Source: Pirellulaceae bacterium (lineage in GTDB: Bacteria > Planctomycetota > Planctomycetia > Pirellulales > Pirellulaceae). From it: a stretch of DNA of 28,403 bases. The notes below the pieces were generated by a model. The model made no database searches, had not been told where the DNA came from, and saw only the letters and a program-made list of their open reading frames with translations. The position numbers and the translations under genes are program-made. Below, one piece after another: positions 15,429-23,927 of the stretch; positions within the stretch are counted from its first letter, which is position 1; each line of letters opens with the position of its first letter. The stretch lies in assembly GCA_013002105.1 (NCBI GenBank), contig JABDKS010000767.1:1-28403 (forward strand), in the 5' to 3' direction.

Positions 15429-16241
15429 CTACTTCACACGATCGATCGTTTCGCGAATGAACTTCGCATGAACGACGATCGCCAAGCCCATCGGACGATG
15501 GACCGTTCGTTCTTCATTGGGTGTGGTCGACTTGGTCGTCTCACGATGTTGACCATGAATCAATCCGACCAACTTGGGCGATGAATCGCCGTCACTCTTT
15601 GAGCGAATCGAATTCGGATCGGTCCGCATAAAGACAGGGCCGCCGCTATCGCCGCCAAACGTGCTGTAGTCGACCATGAAGGTACGTTTGCGACCGGTCG
15701 GTGTCACCGGAAAACTGGCAACACTACCCCGACGCAAGACCGGAAATCCACTGCGGCTGGATTCCAATTGTGCTGGGTAGCCGAGCACCCAAACGTCATC
15801 ACCCATTTGCAATTGGCAATCGTCACATTGGGACTCGTCAAGAATCCGAGTGTAATCAAACGGTATGACTTCATGATCCTCGGGAAGCTGAACTTTCAGC
15901 GCTGCCACATCGGCTTTTTCGTGTCGCGTCCATAGCGGTTGATCGTCCGCGCGAATCGCAATGGGAATCTCACGTCGCTCGTAGGAGCCGTCCAATCGCC
16001 GTCGCCGCAGTACAATGCGGCATTCGTCGCCCGACATTTTTTCGATCACGTGCGCAGCGGTAACGAGAATCAATTGCGAGTGGTCACCAGAATCTTGTCG
16101 CGAGACTAAGAAAGCCGTCGCGGTGGAATCATGGTTCGTAATCTTGTACGTGGCCGACACGGCACGCATCACGTCATCCGCAGCGGAGGCTGCGGACATC
16201 ATGGTGGCAACTAGCAACAAGAATGAGACCGAACGGTTCAT
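15429..16241 (-). CDS. Secreted trypsin-like serine protease
   Basis: The 270 residues start with a signal peptide, cleaved near ASA-A at 20-21. They show the chymotrypsin-fold catalytic triad: His64 in LVTAAHVIEK, Asp111 in EKADVAALKV and Ser199 in FGGDSGGPVF. The arrangement resembles the trypsin-like part of the HtrA/Deg proteins, but no PDZ domain follows, so it is a single-domain exported protease. Cys139 and Cys142 (CDDC) might form a local disulfide. Its ATG (16239-16241) immediately follows the stop codon TAG of the upstream gene on the same strand, so translation is very probably coupled and the two proteins are made together. The function is unknown; processing of an envelope protein is plausible. 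Confidence 0.88.
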   Translation of the reverse strand: MNRSVSFLLLVATMMSAASAADDVMRAVSATYKITNHDSTATAFLVSRQDSGDHSQLILVTAAHVIEKMSGDECRIVLRRRRLDGSYERREIPIAIRADDQPLWTRHEKADVAALKVQLPEDHEVIPFDYTRILDESQCDDCQLQMGDDVWVLGYPAQLESSRSGFPVLRRGSVASFPVTPTGRKRTFMVDYSTFGGDSGGPVFMRTDPNSIRSKSDGDSSPKLVGLIHGQHRETTKSTTPNEERTVHRPMGLAIVVHAKFIRETIDRVK

Positions 16242-17303
16242 CTACAGTTTCTTGGTTGCGGACTCACCCGCGTCCGCAGGAGAATCACCCGCCTGTGCAG
16301 GAGTATCATCAGCGTCGAATGTTTTTTCAGCAGGTTGAATCGGTGCTGCCGGCGTGGGCCCGTTGCGATTCGATCGAGGGGCGTCAACTTGGTCGCCCAC
16401 GAGATCAGGTGTGGGATCGGGTGCGGGAAGGGGCAGTTCTGCGGCGACCGGAGCGATCGTCCGACGCGATGAATCCGCGTCACCAAAGGACGAATGGACC
16501 GGCTTCAGCACGCTCTGGGACGACTGAGATTGATCATTCGACCCCGGGGTCGGGGTGTCGGCGACCTGCTGCAATAGTTGACGCGTACGTGCAAACCCGG
16601 CGGCCCGCTGGATGGAAACCAGTTGCGAATTGCCAGCGACGCCGTCAAAGTTTCTTAACAGTTCCGCGAACCGCTCGGAACCAGCGCCCTGATCGACCGC
16701 ATCAATCACGCTGGCAGGCGACAAGTAATCCAACCAAATTTCGGATTGGTCCTGCTGCATTCGCGACAAGCTCTGATTCAACTGCTGAGCTGCTGACCGC
16801 AAGCTGGCGCGAAGATCATTCGCATTTTCCGGCAGCGGCTGAGTAGGCGTTTGTGGACGGAATGATCGGGGCGAATTGTTTTGCACGCTTGGATTTTCGA
16901 TCACGTAGCCAGAATTAATTTCTGATTCGTAGCTCGTTTGACCAACATATCCCGGTGCAAATTGTTGTTCGTAATGGAACTGGGAATAAGGTCGCACGCC
17001 ATATCCGTATCGGTACGACACTGATGGAACGACCGCAACGGGTTCCGCTGGAACAACGACGATGGGTGGTGGGACCACTGGATAGATCACTTGCGGCGCG
17101 ACAACGAATGGCCGCCGCACCAGCGGTGGTGCAAACGGAGGCCGGCCGTAGGGACCGACGTCCAACGAGAAGAACGGTGATCGGATACTCACGCCACCGC
17201 GGGGCCCGCCGTAAAACCACTGAGCATGAACATCGGCGCACATTACGGTTCCTATTAAGAGGAGTGCGAGCGATGTGATTGTTAGGTTTCGGATCATGGT
17301 CAT
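16242..17303 (-). CDS. Secreted Pro-rich protein of unknown function, coupled to the protease
   Basis: I do not recognise a family for these 353 residues. A signal peptide (cleavage after VHA near residue 27) is followed by an aromatic and Pro-rich section (about 29-115, with repeated PP, YPVVPPP and VVPAEPVAVV motifs). A helical region follows at ~155-245 (SLRSAAQQLNQSLSRMQQDQ, DYLSPASVIDAV), and then a disordered acidic tail ending in two similar heptads, SPADAGE and TPAQAGD. It lacks catalytic motifs. The TAG stop abuts the ATG of the serine protease gene, so the two are coupled. Two ATGs (17301 and 17295) are possible starts; GGAAAA precedes the first. A -10-like TAGAAT on the minus strand lies about 59 nt before the start. 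Confidence 0.75.
   Translation of the reverse strand: MTMIRNLTITSLALLLIGTVMCADVHAQWFYGGPRGGVSIRSPFFSLDVGPYGRPPFAPPLVRRPFVVAPQVIYPVVPPPIVVVPAEPVAVVPSVSYRYGYGVRPYSQFHYEQQFAPGYVGQTSYESEINSGYVIENPSVQNNSPRSFRPQTPTQPLPENANDLRASLRSAAQQLNQSLSRMQQDQSEIWLDYLSPASVIDAVDQGAGSERFAELLRNFDGVAGNSQLVSIQRAAGFARTRQLLQQVADTPTPGSNDQSQSSQSVLKPVHSSFGDADSSRRTIAPVAAELPLPAPDPTPDLVGDQVDAPRSNRNGPTPAAPIQPAEKTFDADDTPAQAGDSPADAGESATKKL
16261..16302 (-). repeat. Two-copy 21-bp tandem repeat in the 3' end of the Pro-rich protein gene
   Basis: Copies at 16261-16281 and 16282-16302 match at 17 of 21 positions and encode two similar heptads in the C-terminal tail. The tail may vary in length. Confidence 0.7.
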
Positions 17304-17361
17304 TTTTCCACCCGGGAAGTGAATGATGATGCGGGAACACCGTCGCCCCGCAGCAATCGGT

Positions 17362-17367
17362 ATTCTA
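17362..17367 (-). promoter_or_regulatory. Possible -10 element TAGAAT for the Pro-rich protein-protease operon
   Basis: TAGAAT on the minus strand within GGTTAGAATACC, giving a leader of about 50 nt before the start codon at 17303. The same hexamer occurs before two plus-strand genes in this window. Confidence 0.35.
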
Positions 17368-17539
17368 ACCGCCGTTGTGAAAACTGCGATTGGGGATGTC
17401 AGCTTGCCTAGCTGTCATTGTCGCCTTGGCTGGAAAACATCGTGTCGATTCGCCATGGTTGCCCGTTTTCGCCATGATCACCGATGCCGACACCTGGGAA
17501 ATGACCGCTTCGCGGACCTCCATCGTGGCCGTCAAACCC

Positions 17540-17548
17540 TGTTAGAAT
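17540..17548 (+). promoter_or_regulatory. Possible extended -10 (TGTTAGAAT) before the Gfo/Idh/MocA gene
   Basis: TG-T-TAGAAT matches the extended -10 form, 53 bp before the ATG at 17602. No -35 match is visible, which is acceptable for an extended -10. Confidence 0.45.
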
Positions 17549-17601
17549 TCTTGTCTTCTGCAAAGAATCCTTCCCCCGCCTATTCCCGCCGAGGCTCCAC
17601 C

Positions 17602-19080
17602 ATGATTCGCCCACCGCATCCGACATCCACCCGTCGCGATTTTCTCCGAACCACCACCGTCGCAGGGGGATCGCTGATCATCATGGGCACCAAAGCCTCC
17701 GGTGCGATCAAAGGTGCCAACGAACGCGTCCGGATGGCGGTTGCTGGGTTGAACGGACGCGGGCAAAGCCACATCGGTGGCTGGATGAAAGCGACTAATA
17801 CCGAGATCGTCTACGCGATCGATCCCGATCGCAAAGTCCTGTATGACCGGCTCAAGAGCATCGAAAAACGGACCGAAGGCAAATACAAGACACAGGGCAT
17901 CTCCGACTTTCGCGAAGCACTCGATGATAAAAACCTGGATGCGATCTCGGTCGCGACGCCCAACCACTGGCATTCACTGATCACCATCACCGCCGCCCAA
18001 GCCGGCAAGCATGTCTACGTCGAAAAACCGATGAGCCATGATGTGGGTGAAGGTCGAATTGCGGTCGAAGCACAGAAAAAATACGGCGTCGTCATCCAAC
18101 ATGGAACACAACGCCGAAGTAACGCGGGAATTGCCGGGCTGCACGAGGCGCTCAAGTCGGGCAAACTGCCGCGATTAAAAATTGCTTACGGATATTGCTG
18201 CAAACCCCGCGCTGGAATTGGATTCAAACCCGTCGAACCACCGCCTGCGAATTTGGATTGGAAACTTTGGAAAGGTCCAGCGGTGATCGACCAGTATCAC
18301 GGCAATTATCATCCCTACAACTGGCATTGGTTTTGGAAAACCGGCAACGGCGATCTCAATAACCAGGGCACCCATCAATTGGACGTCGCCCGCTGGGCAA
18401 TTGACGACGATCAAACCCACCCGATTCGCACAGTCGCAATCGGTGGGCGTTTTCAATGGGACGATCAGGGCCAGACACCCAATACGATGTTCGCGATGGC
18501 CGAATACCCCAACGGCCAAATGGTGTTCTTCAATGTCCGTAACGTGAATTACAAGGACTACAAGAGACAGGTTTACAACGAGTACTATCTCGAAGACGGC
18601 AGCGTGATCACGGGCGAAGGCAAGTACAAAATCCTGCGACCGGGTGCCGACAAACCGGTCGACTTAAAGCTAGAACCGGGCAAGGTCACACCTGGCGGCA
18701 ACTGGGACGCGTTTATTGCCGCCGTGCGTGCCGGTGATCCGAACATGGCCAATGGAAACGCGATGGACGCGCACTACGGTTGCGTGCTGGGACACCTGAT
18801 GAACAACTCCTATCGCCTGGGCAAAAAAGTTCCCTTCAATGCCAAGGCGGGTAAGTTCGGCGACGACGCTGATGCTGCAATGCACTTTGGCAAATTGCAT
18901 GACGTCATGAGCAAAGGTGTTGGCATCGCCGAAGACGGCGCTCAATACACTGTCGGCCCTACACTTACCTTCGATCCAAAAACCGAAACGCACACTGGTG
19001 AATTTGCCGAAGCCGCCAACGTGTTGTTGAAAGACCCAAACAATCCCGACTTCAAGATTCCAACCATCAGTGAACTTTGA
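17602..19080 (+). CDS. Gfo/Idh/MocA-family oxidoreductase with Tat signal
   Basis: The 492 residues begin with a twin-arginine signal (Arg11-Arg12 in STRRDFLRTTTVAGG), so the protein is exported folded, presumably with its cofactor. A Rossmann domain follows (VAGLNGRGQSHIGG at 47-60, ISVATPNHWHSLITI at ~115-129) with the family's EKP motif at 141-143 in HVYVEKPMSHD. A C-terminal alpha/beta domain contains NNQGTHQLDVARWAI. The family oxidises or reduces sugars and inositols with NAD(P), or hydrolyses glycosides through a redox mechanism in GH109-like members. Exported versions are abundant in planctomycetes and their substrates are mostly unknown. GAGG (17591-17594) lies 7 nt before the ATG at 17602; the frame extends upstream to 17323 but the Tat signal fixes the start. 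A sialidase-like gene follows after 53 bp. Confidence 0.93.
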   Translation: MIRPPHPTSTRRDFLRTTTVAGGSLIIMGTKASGAIKGANERVRMAVAGLNGRGQSHIGGWMKATNTEIVYAIDPDRKVLYDRLKSIEKRTEGKYKTQGISDFREALDDKNLDAISVATPNHWHSLITITAAQAGKHVYVEKPMSHDVGEGRIAVEAQKKYGVVIQHGTQRRSNAGIAGLHEALKSGKLPRLKIAYGYCCKPRAGIGFKPVEPPPANLDWKLWKGPAVIDQYHGNYHPYNWHWFWKTGNGDLNNQGTHQLDVARWAIDDDQTHPIRTVAIGGRFQWDDQGQTPNTMFAMAEYPNGQMVFFNVRNVNYKDYKRQVYNEYYLEDGSVITGEGKYKILRPGADKPVDLKLEPGKVTPGGNWDAFIAAVRAGDPNMANGNAMDAHYGCVLGHLMNNSYRLGKKVPFNAKAGKFGDDADAAMHFGKLHDVMSKGVGIAEDGAQYTVGPTLTFDPKTETHTGEFAEAANVLLKDPNNPDFKIPTISEL

Positions 19081-19133
19081 TTCGCCAGAATCGATGATGC
19101 GTCGAAACGCGGGACCGCGTCACGCCGCATCCA

Positions 19134-20285
19134 ATGCGTTCTGCGAATCGGAATCATCAGGCATCCAACAACGTGGTAATCGAAATCGACTCCCATCAAC
19201 GACAGTCACTTGCAACTCTTGCAAGTCGATTGATCGATCAATCCGCTGCCAAAATCATCGTACCGCCACAGCGCCCCGGATCGGGACATTGGTTTGGCGG
19301 TGGAAACATGGTCCAGGATCCTGCGGGGACACTCTGGCTGGTCGGCCGGTACCGGAACCAGGGAGATTCACGGACCGGACTTGGCAAAGGCGAACGGGGG
19401 CTGGAACTAGCGATCTTTCGCTCCGATGACCGCGGTAACTCCTTTACCAAAACGATTTCTTTTTCGAAGTCCGACTTGAACATTGGCAACCGGCAGGTGC
19501 TGTCGATCGAAGGTACCGCGTTGCGACTGTCCAACGGACGCGTGGAACTTTACCTTTCGACAGAAAAGTCTGGCATCGATTATCCCGACGGATTGGAATC
19601 TTTTTTGAAGCCCGGCACCGGCGTTTGGACGATCGATCGAATCATCGCAAAGGACTTCGCATCGCTTTCGTCATCAACGATTCAACCGCTCGTGTCGACA
19701 AACGATCCACGATTTGTACAAGTCAAAGACCCGTTTGTCTTTGACAACGGGCGTCAAGGCTGGCTCCTGTTTTGCACCCATCCATTTTGTTGGTCCAGCT
19801 CCAACACCGGTTATGTCGCGATCCGCGACGATGGATCGATCGACACCGATCCTTGCTTTGACTTTTTCCCACGCGGGTTCACCTGGGACGTTGCCATCAC
19901 TCGCGGAACTTCGGTGATGCCGATTCCTAAAATCGGCCCGTTTGCAGACACCGATCTGTCCCTATTGTTTTACGATGGCGGCGAATGCGTGCGAAATTTG
20001 GACGAGCATGATTCAGCCGTCAAACGACCCCGTGGTTACTCATGCGAAGAACTCGGCGGGTTGGCCGTAGTCGCCAGTGACGACTTGCACCGCATCGAAC
20101 GCCTCTCGGAGAACCGACCCATGTTCGTCAGCCCGCATGGAACCGGCTGTAGCCGTTATGTCGATGTGTTGGTCACCGACGAAGGTTACTACGCGACGTG
20201 GCAGCAATCCCAAGCGGACCATTCGCAGCCTCTCGTCATGAATTTTCTCTCCACCGACGCGGTCAACCAGATTCTTTGCGGATAA
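19134..20285 (+). CDS. Sialidase-like / glycoside-hydrolase-like beta-propeller protein
   Basis: The 383 residues lack a signal peptide and resemble exo-sialidase-type propellers. An early GHWFGGGNMVQDPAGTLWLVGRYR gives the N-terminal strand pair, FRSDDRGNSFTK (residues ~95-106) resembles an Asp-box, and later strands such as FVQVKDPFVFDNGRQGWLLF have the form seen in GH32/GH43/GH130-like and BNR proteins. The arginine triad of true sialidases cannot be confirmed by eye, so the reaction stays open. Location is likely cytoplasmic. The ATG at 19134 has no Shine-Dalgarno site. The gene follows the Gfo/Idh/MocA gene by 53 bp, so a shared role in the use of a sugar or acidic glycan is plausible. 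Confidence 0.65.
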   Translation: MRSANRNHQASNNVVIEIDSHQRQSLATLASRLIDQSAAKIIVPPQRPGSGHWFGGGNMVQDPAGTLWLVGRYRNQGDSRTGLGKGERGLELAIFRSDDRGNSFTKTISFSKSDLNIGNRQVLSIEGTALRLSNGRVELYLSTEKSGIDYPDGLESFLKPGTGVWTIDRIIAKDFASLSSSTIQPLVSTNDPRFVQVKDPFVFDNGRQGWLLFCTHPFCWSSSNTGYVAIRDDGSIDTDPCFDFFPRGFTWDVAITRGTSVMPIPKIGPFADTDLSLLFYDGGECVRNLDEHDSAVKRPRGYSCEELGGLAVVASDDLHRIERLSENRPMFVSPHGTGCSRYVDVLVTDEGYYATWQQSQADHSQPLVMNFLSTDAVNQILCG

Positions 20286-20347
20286 TTGTCCGTCGAAACG
20301 TCTGATGAATCAAACCACTGGCCAATCAACCAAAAAGGAACACAGCA

Positions 20348-21550
20348 ATGAGTGTGGTCGTGACGAATGAATCGTGGATCAGCCGAATCGGAGGATCGAT
20401 CAAGGGGCTCGTTGTTGGATTGTTGCTCGTCGTGATTTCCGTTCCCGTGTTGTTTTGGAACGAGGGGCGAGCGGTACGCACCGCCAAGGGACTCAAGGAA
20501 GGTGCCGGCGCCGTCGTCAAATTGGATTCCGACAGCGTGTCACCAGAAAACGACGGCCAGTTTGTGCACGTCACCGGAACCGCCCATACAGACGAAGTCC
20601 TGTCGGACGACACTTTCGGAGTTTCGGTCAACGGCATCCGATTGTCTCGAAACGCAGAAACTTATCAGTGGGTAGAGAAAACCAAAAAGAAAACAAAGAA
20701 AAAACTTGGCGGCGGTACCCGTACGGAAACCACCTACAGTTATCAAAAAGAGTGGAAGTCCGATCGAGTGATCTCGGGCAATTTCCACGACCGCACCGGT
20801 CATGAAAACCCAGAATCGCTGAAATTTACTTCGCAAACCCAACAGGCCGACAAGGTGACCCTGGGCGGTTTTCGATTGCCCGATTCACTGATTCGCCAGA
20901 TCGAAAAGCCACAGCCGCTGGCGATTGACGCCGACAATCTTGCCACCGACATCGCGCCTGAAATCACGATCCGCGACGAAGACGCCATGACCCGCGCCTA
21001 TTGGCGATCCGGCGGCCAGTACGACGGGACTCCCAAAATCGGTGATACACGAGTTTCGTTTTCGGCCACGCCGATCACGAACGTGAGCGTGATGTCCAAA
21101 CAAAACGCCGACACATTCGAACCGTTTCATACGCAATTCGGAACACAACTGAACATGCTGACCGTTGGTACCGTCAGTCCGGAAAACATGATCGCCCAAG
21201 CCGAGGCGGAAAACGCGCAAATGACCTGGATTCTTCGCGGCGTTGGCTCAGCGATGATGTTTTTTGGATTCATTTTTCTATTACGGCCGCTGGTGATCCT
21301 TGCCGATGTCATTCCACCACTCGGTTGGCTGGTCGGCGCCGGTACAGGCGCTGTCGCTTTTTTGCTAGCCGGATCGATCTCGCTGATCACGATCAGCATC
21401 GCCTGGCTTTATTATCGACCGCTGCTGGCGTCTGCGTTGATTGCCGTCGCCGTCGCTTTGCTGGTCGTATTGTTCCTGCGTGCCCGCAGTGCCAGGCGTG
21501 CTACCAATGACGCATTAGAAATCAATCCCCACGCGGTTGGTCGTTCGTAG
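20348..21550 (+). CDS. TMEM43-family membrane protein
   Basis: This 400-residue protein has the TMEM43 (LUMA) plan: one N-terminal membrane segment (about 19-37, then the motif FWNEGRAVRTAKGLKEG), a large soluble domain (about 45-290), and a C-terminal cluster of about three to four membrane segments (298-316, 325-358, 360-378). The FWNEGRA block and the Lys-rich loop followed by TRTETTYSYQKEW are the clearest family marks. In animals TMEM43 sits in the inner nuclear membrane and the ER; bacterial homologues exist but their function is not known. A clear AAGGA lies 8 nt before the ATG at 20348. The short C-terminal tail is basic. No operon partner is certain: the upstream gene ends 62 bp before it and the M3 peptidase gene has its own candidate promoter. 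Confidence 0.85.
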   Translation: MSVVVTNESWISRIGGSIKGLVVGLLLVVISVPVLFWNEGRAVRTAKGLKEGAGAVVKLDSDSVSPENDGQFVHVTGTAHTDEVLSDDTFGVSVNGIRLSRNAETYQWVEKTKKKTKKKLGGGTRTETTYSYQKEWKSDRVISGNFHDRTGHENPESLKFTSQTQQADKVTLGGFRLPDSLIRQIEKPQPLAIDADNLATDIAPEITIRDEDAMTRAYWRSGGQYDGTPKIGDTRVSFSATPITNVSVMSKQNADTFEPFHTQFGTQLNMLTVGTVSPENMIAQAEAENAQMTWILRGVGSAMMFFGFIFLLRPLVILADVIPPLGWLVGAGTGAVAFLLAGSISLITISIAWLYYRPLLASALIAVAVALLVVLFLRARSARRATNDALEINPHAVGRS

Positions 21551-21651
21551 TTGGCAACTGGCATCAGGAACCACTGGCATATCAACCGCGGGCTCTGTTT
21601 CATCAAGCCGCTCGTTGCCGACAGCGACCGGAACCATTTTCCGATGCGGTT

Positions 21652-21660
21652 TGGTACACT
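21652..21660 (+). promoter_or_regulatory. Possible extended -10 (TGGTACACT) before the M3 peptidase gene
   Basis: TG-G-TACACT lies 84 bp before the ATG at 21745. GAGGAG at 21671-21676 follows it but is 68 nt from that ATG and not at a usable distance from any in-frame start codon. Confidence 0.4.
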
Positions 21661-21744
21661 CATTTCGACAGAGGAGCAAATACCAACGTTGCCGTCGCTC
21701 CTTTGCGATCCACACAACTCGCGCAATTTTTCACTTCAAGTTGG

Positions 21745-23910
21745 ATGACCGAAAACATGGTGAAACACGCCTGCCACCTGGCAGCCACGACTCTCCTGGC
21801 GACCATCACGATATTTCTCGCATGCCCCGTCCTTGCCCAAGACAACCCTACTGAAAAGAAAATGGCCTCACCATCCGCGATGCTGAACCCTTGGACTGGC
21901 CCCTACGGTGGTGTCCCGCCTTGGAACTTGGTCCGCACCGAAGAGTTTAATGATGCGTTTGATACCGCGATCGAACTGGCTCAAAAGGACATCGATGCCA
22001 TTGCCAACAATCCCGAGCCGGCAACCTTTGACAATACCCTTGTCGCACTCGAAAAAGCCGCGCGCACCCTGAACCGGCTCGAAACGCTCTTTTGGGTGCA
22101 TGCATCGAATCTGAACATTGGCCCCATTCCAGACATTGAACGCGTCGTCGCACCAAAGCTGTCGGAATACGAAGACAGCGTGTACCAGAATTCAAAACTG
22201 TTCGCGCGAATCGAATCCATCTATCAGAGCGATGCGATGGATTCTTTCAACGTTGCCCAACAACGTTTGGTCAAAGACCGCTACAAAACATTCGTACGTC
22301 GCGGGGCAAAACTGAGCGAGAGCGATAAGAAGAAACTATCGCAAATCAACACACGACTGGCCAGGTTGTTTACCGATTTCAGCCAAAATGTCTTGGAAGA
22401 CGAGAAAGGTTATGTGACTTGGATTGACGACGAAGCCGATCTCGCGGGATTGCCCGAGAGCACAAAGACGGCGATGGCCGCAGCAGCCAAAGAGAAAGGC
22501 AAACCGGGTAAATGGGCGGTCACCAACACGCGTTCGTCGATGGATCCGTTTTTGACCTACGCGGACAATCGCACCCTGCGCGAGGAAGTCTGGCGAAAGT
22601 ATTACAACCGCGGAGACAACGGGGACCAGCACGACAACAACAAAATCATTGCTGAAATCCTGAATCTTCGAACAGCCCGCGCCAAATTACTCGGATATCC
22701 GACCCACGCGCATTGGCGGTTGGAACAGACGATGGCCAAAAAGCCAGAAACGACCATGGATCTGATGATGAAAGTCTGGCCCAAAGCGGTCGCTCGTGTT
22801 CGCGAAGAGGTGGCCGACATGCAGAAGATCGCTGACGACGAAGGTGCAAAGATCACAATCAAGCCTTGGGATTACCGCTACTACGCAGAAAAGGTGCGAA
22901 AGGCCAAATACGATTTGGATCTGAACGAGGTCAAACCGTACATGCAATTGGAAAAGTTGCGCGAAGCGATGATGTGGGCAGCGGGCGAGTTGTACTCCAT
23001 GCAATTCGAGCAAGTCTTTGGCTTGCCCGTTTTTCATCCCGACGTCCGCGTCTGGGAAGTCAAAGGCCGGGACGGCACGCACATCGGATTGTGGTACTTG
23101 GATCCGTACGCCCGCGAAGGCAAACGCAGTGGAGCGTGGATGAACGCCTATCGTTCGCAAGAAAATATGGGCGAGGCAATCACGCCGATCGTATCGAACA
23201 ATTCCAATTTTGTGAAAGGTGCCGAGGGAGAAACAGTGCTGATCTCATGGGACGACGCCGTGACGTTGTTTCATGAATTCGGGCATGCGTTGCACGGATT
23301 GAATTCCAAAGTTAACTATCGCACTCAAGCCGGGACCAGCGTCGCTCGAGACTACGTCGAATTTCCGTCTCAGTTGATGGAGCATTGGCTCGAAACACCC
23401 GAAGTGCTGAGCAAGTACGCCGTGCACTACAAAACGGGCGAACCATTGCCACAAGAGTTGCTGGACAAGATTAAAAACGCATCGACGTTCAATAAAGGAT
23501 TCGATACCGTCGAGTATTTGGCAAGTGCATTGGTCGATATGAAACTGCACACCGCCGCCGACTCCGATATCGATCCCGACCAATTCGAACGACAGGCATT
23601 GAAAGAGATCGGCATGCCCGACGAAATACCGATGCGTCACCGAACGCCACATTTCTCGCACTTGTTCAGCAGCGATAGTTACTCGGCCGGATACTACAGC
23701 TATCTCTGGTCCGATGCGTTGACGGCCGATGCAGCGGAGATGTTCGAAGAAGCTGGGAGTTATTACGACAAAACCGTCGCCAAGAAATTGCACGACCACG
23801 TCATGAGCGTTGGCGATACGATCGATCCCGCCGATGGATTTCGCGCCTTTCGTGGTCGCGATGTCGATACCAGTGCACTACTGCGCAAACGCGGATTCCC
23901 GGTTGACTGA
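21745..23910 (+). CDS. Exported M3-family oligopeptidase (PrlC/Dcp type)
   Basis: M3 metallopeptidases (oligopeptidase A, Dcp, thimet oligopeptidase) cut short peptides. The zinc site is clear: HEFGH at 510-514 inside TLFHEFGHALHGL, with the third ligand Glu539 in DYVEFPSQ. The 721 residues are the normal size for the family. The N-terminus (MVKHACHLAATTLLATITIFLACPVLAQ) is a Sec signal peptide, so the protein is exported, whereas the Escherichia coli oligopeptidase A is cytoplasmic. Start choice: ATGs at 21745 and 21757 both give the signal peptide; a TTG at 21703 opens the frame further. It may recycle peptides in the periplasm, and an Nramp-like gene converges only 17 bp downstream. Confidence 0.92.
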   Translation: MTENMVKHACHLAATTLLATITIFLACPVLAQDNPTEKKMASPSAMLNPWTGPYGGVPPWNLVRTEEFNDAFDTAIELAQKDIDAIANNPEPATFDNTLVALEKAARTLNRLETLFWVHASNLNIGPIPDIERVVAPKLSEYEDSVYQNSKLFARIESIYQSDAMDSFNVAQQRLVKDRYKTFVRRGAKLSESDKKKLSQINTRLARLFTDFSQNVLEDEKGYVTWIDDEADLAGLPESTKTAMAAAAKEKGKPGKWAVTNTRSSMDPFLTYADNRTLREEVWRKYYNRGDNGDQHDNNKIIAEILNLRTARAKLLGYPTHAHWRLEQTMAKKPETTMDLMMKVWPKAVARVREEVADMQKIADDEGAKITIKPWDYRYYAEKVRKAKYDLDLNEVKPYMQLEKLREAMMWAAGELYSMQFEQVFGLPVFHPDVRVWEVKGRDGTHIGLWYLDPYAREGKRSGAWMNAYRSQENMGEAITPIVSNNSNFVKGAEGETVLISWDDAVTLFHEFGHALHGLNSKVNYRTQAGTSVARDYVEFPSQLMEHWLETPEVLSKYAVHYKTGEPLPQELLDKIKNASTFNKGFDTVEYLASALVDMKLHTAADSDIDPDQFERQALKEIGMPDEIPMRHRTPHFSHLFSSDSYSAGYYSYLWSDALTADAAEMFEEAGSYYDKTVAKKLHDHVMSVGDTIDPADGFRAFRGRDVDTSALLRKRGFPVD

Positions 23911-23927
23911 TTCGGCAAATCGTCCCA

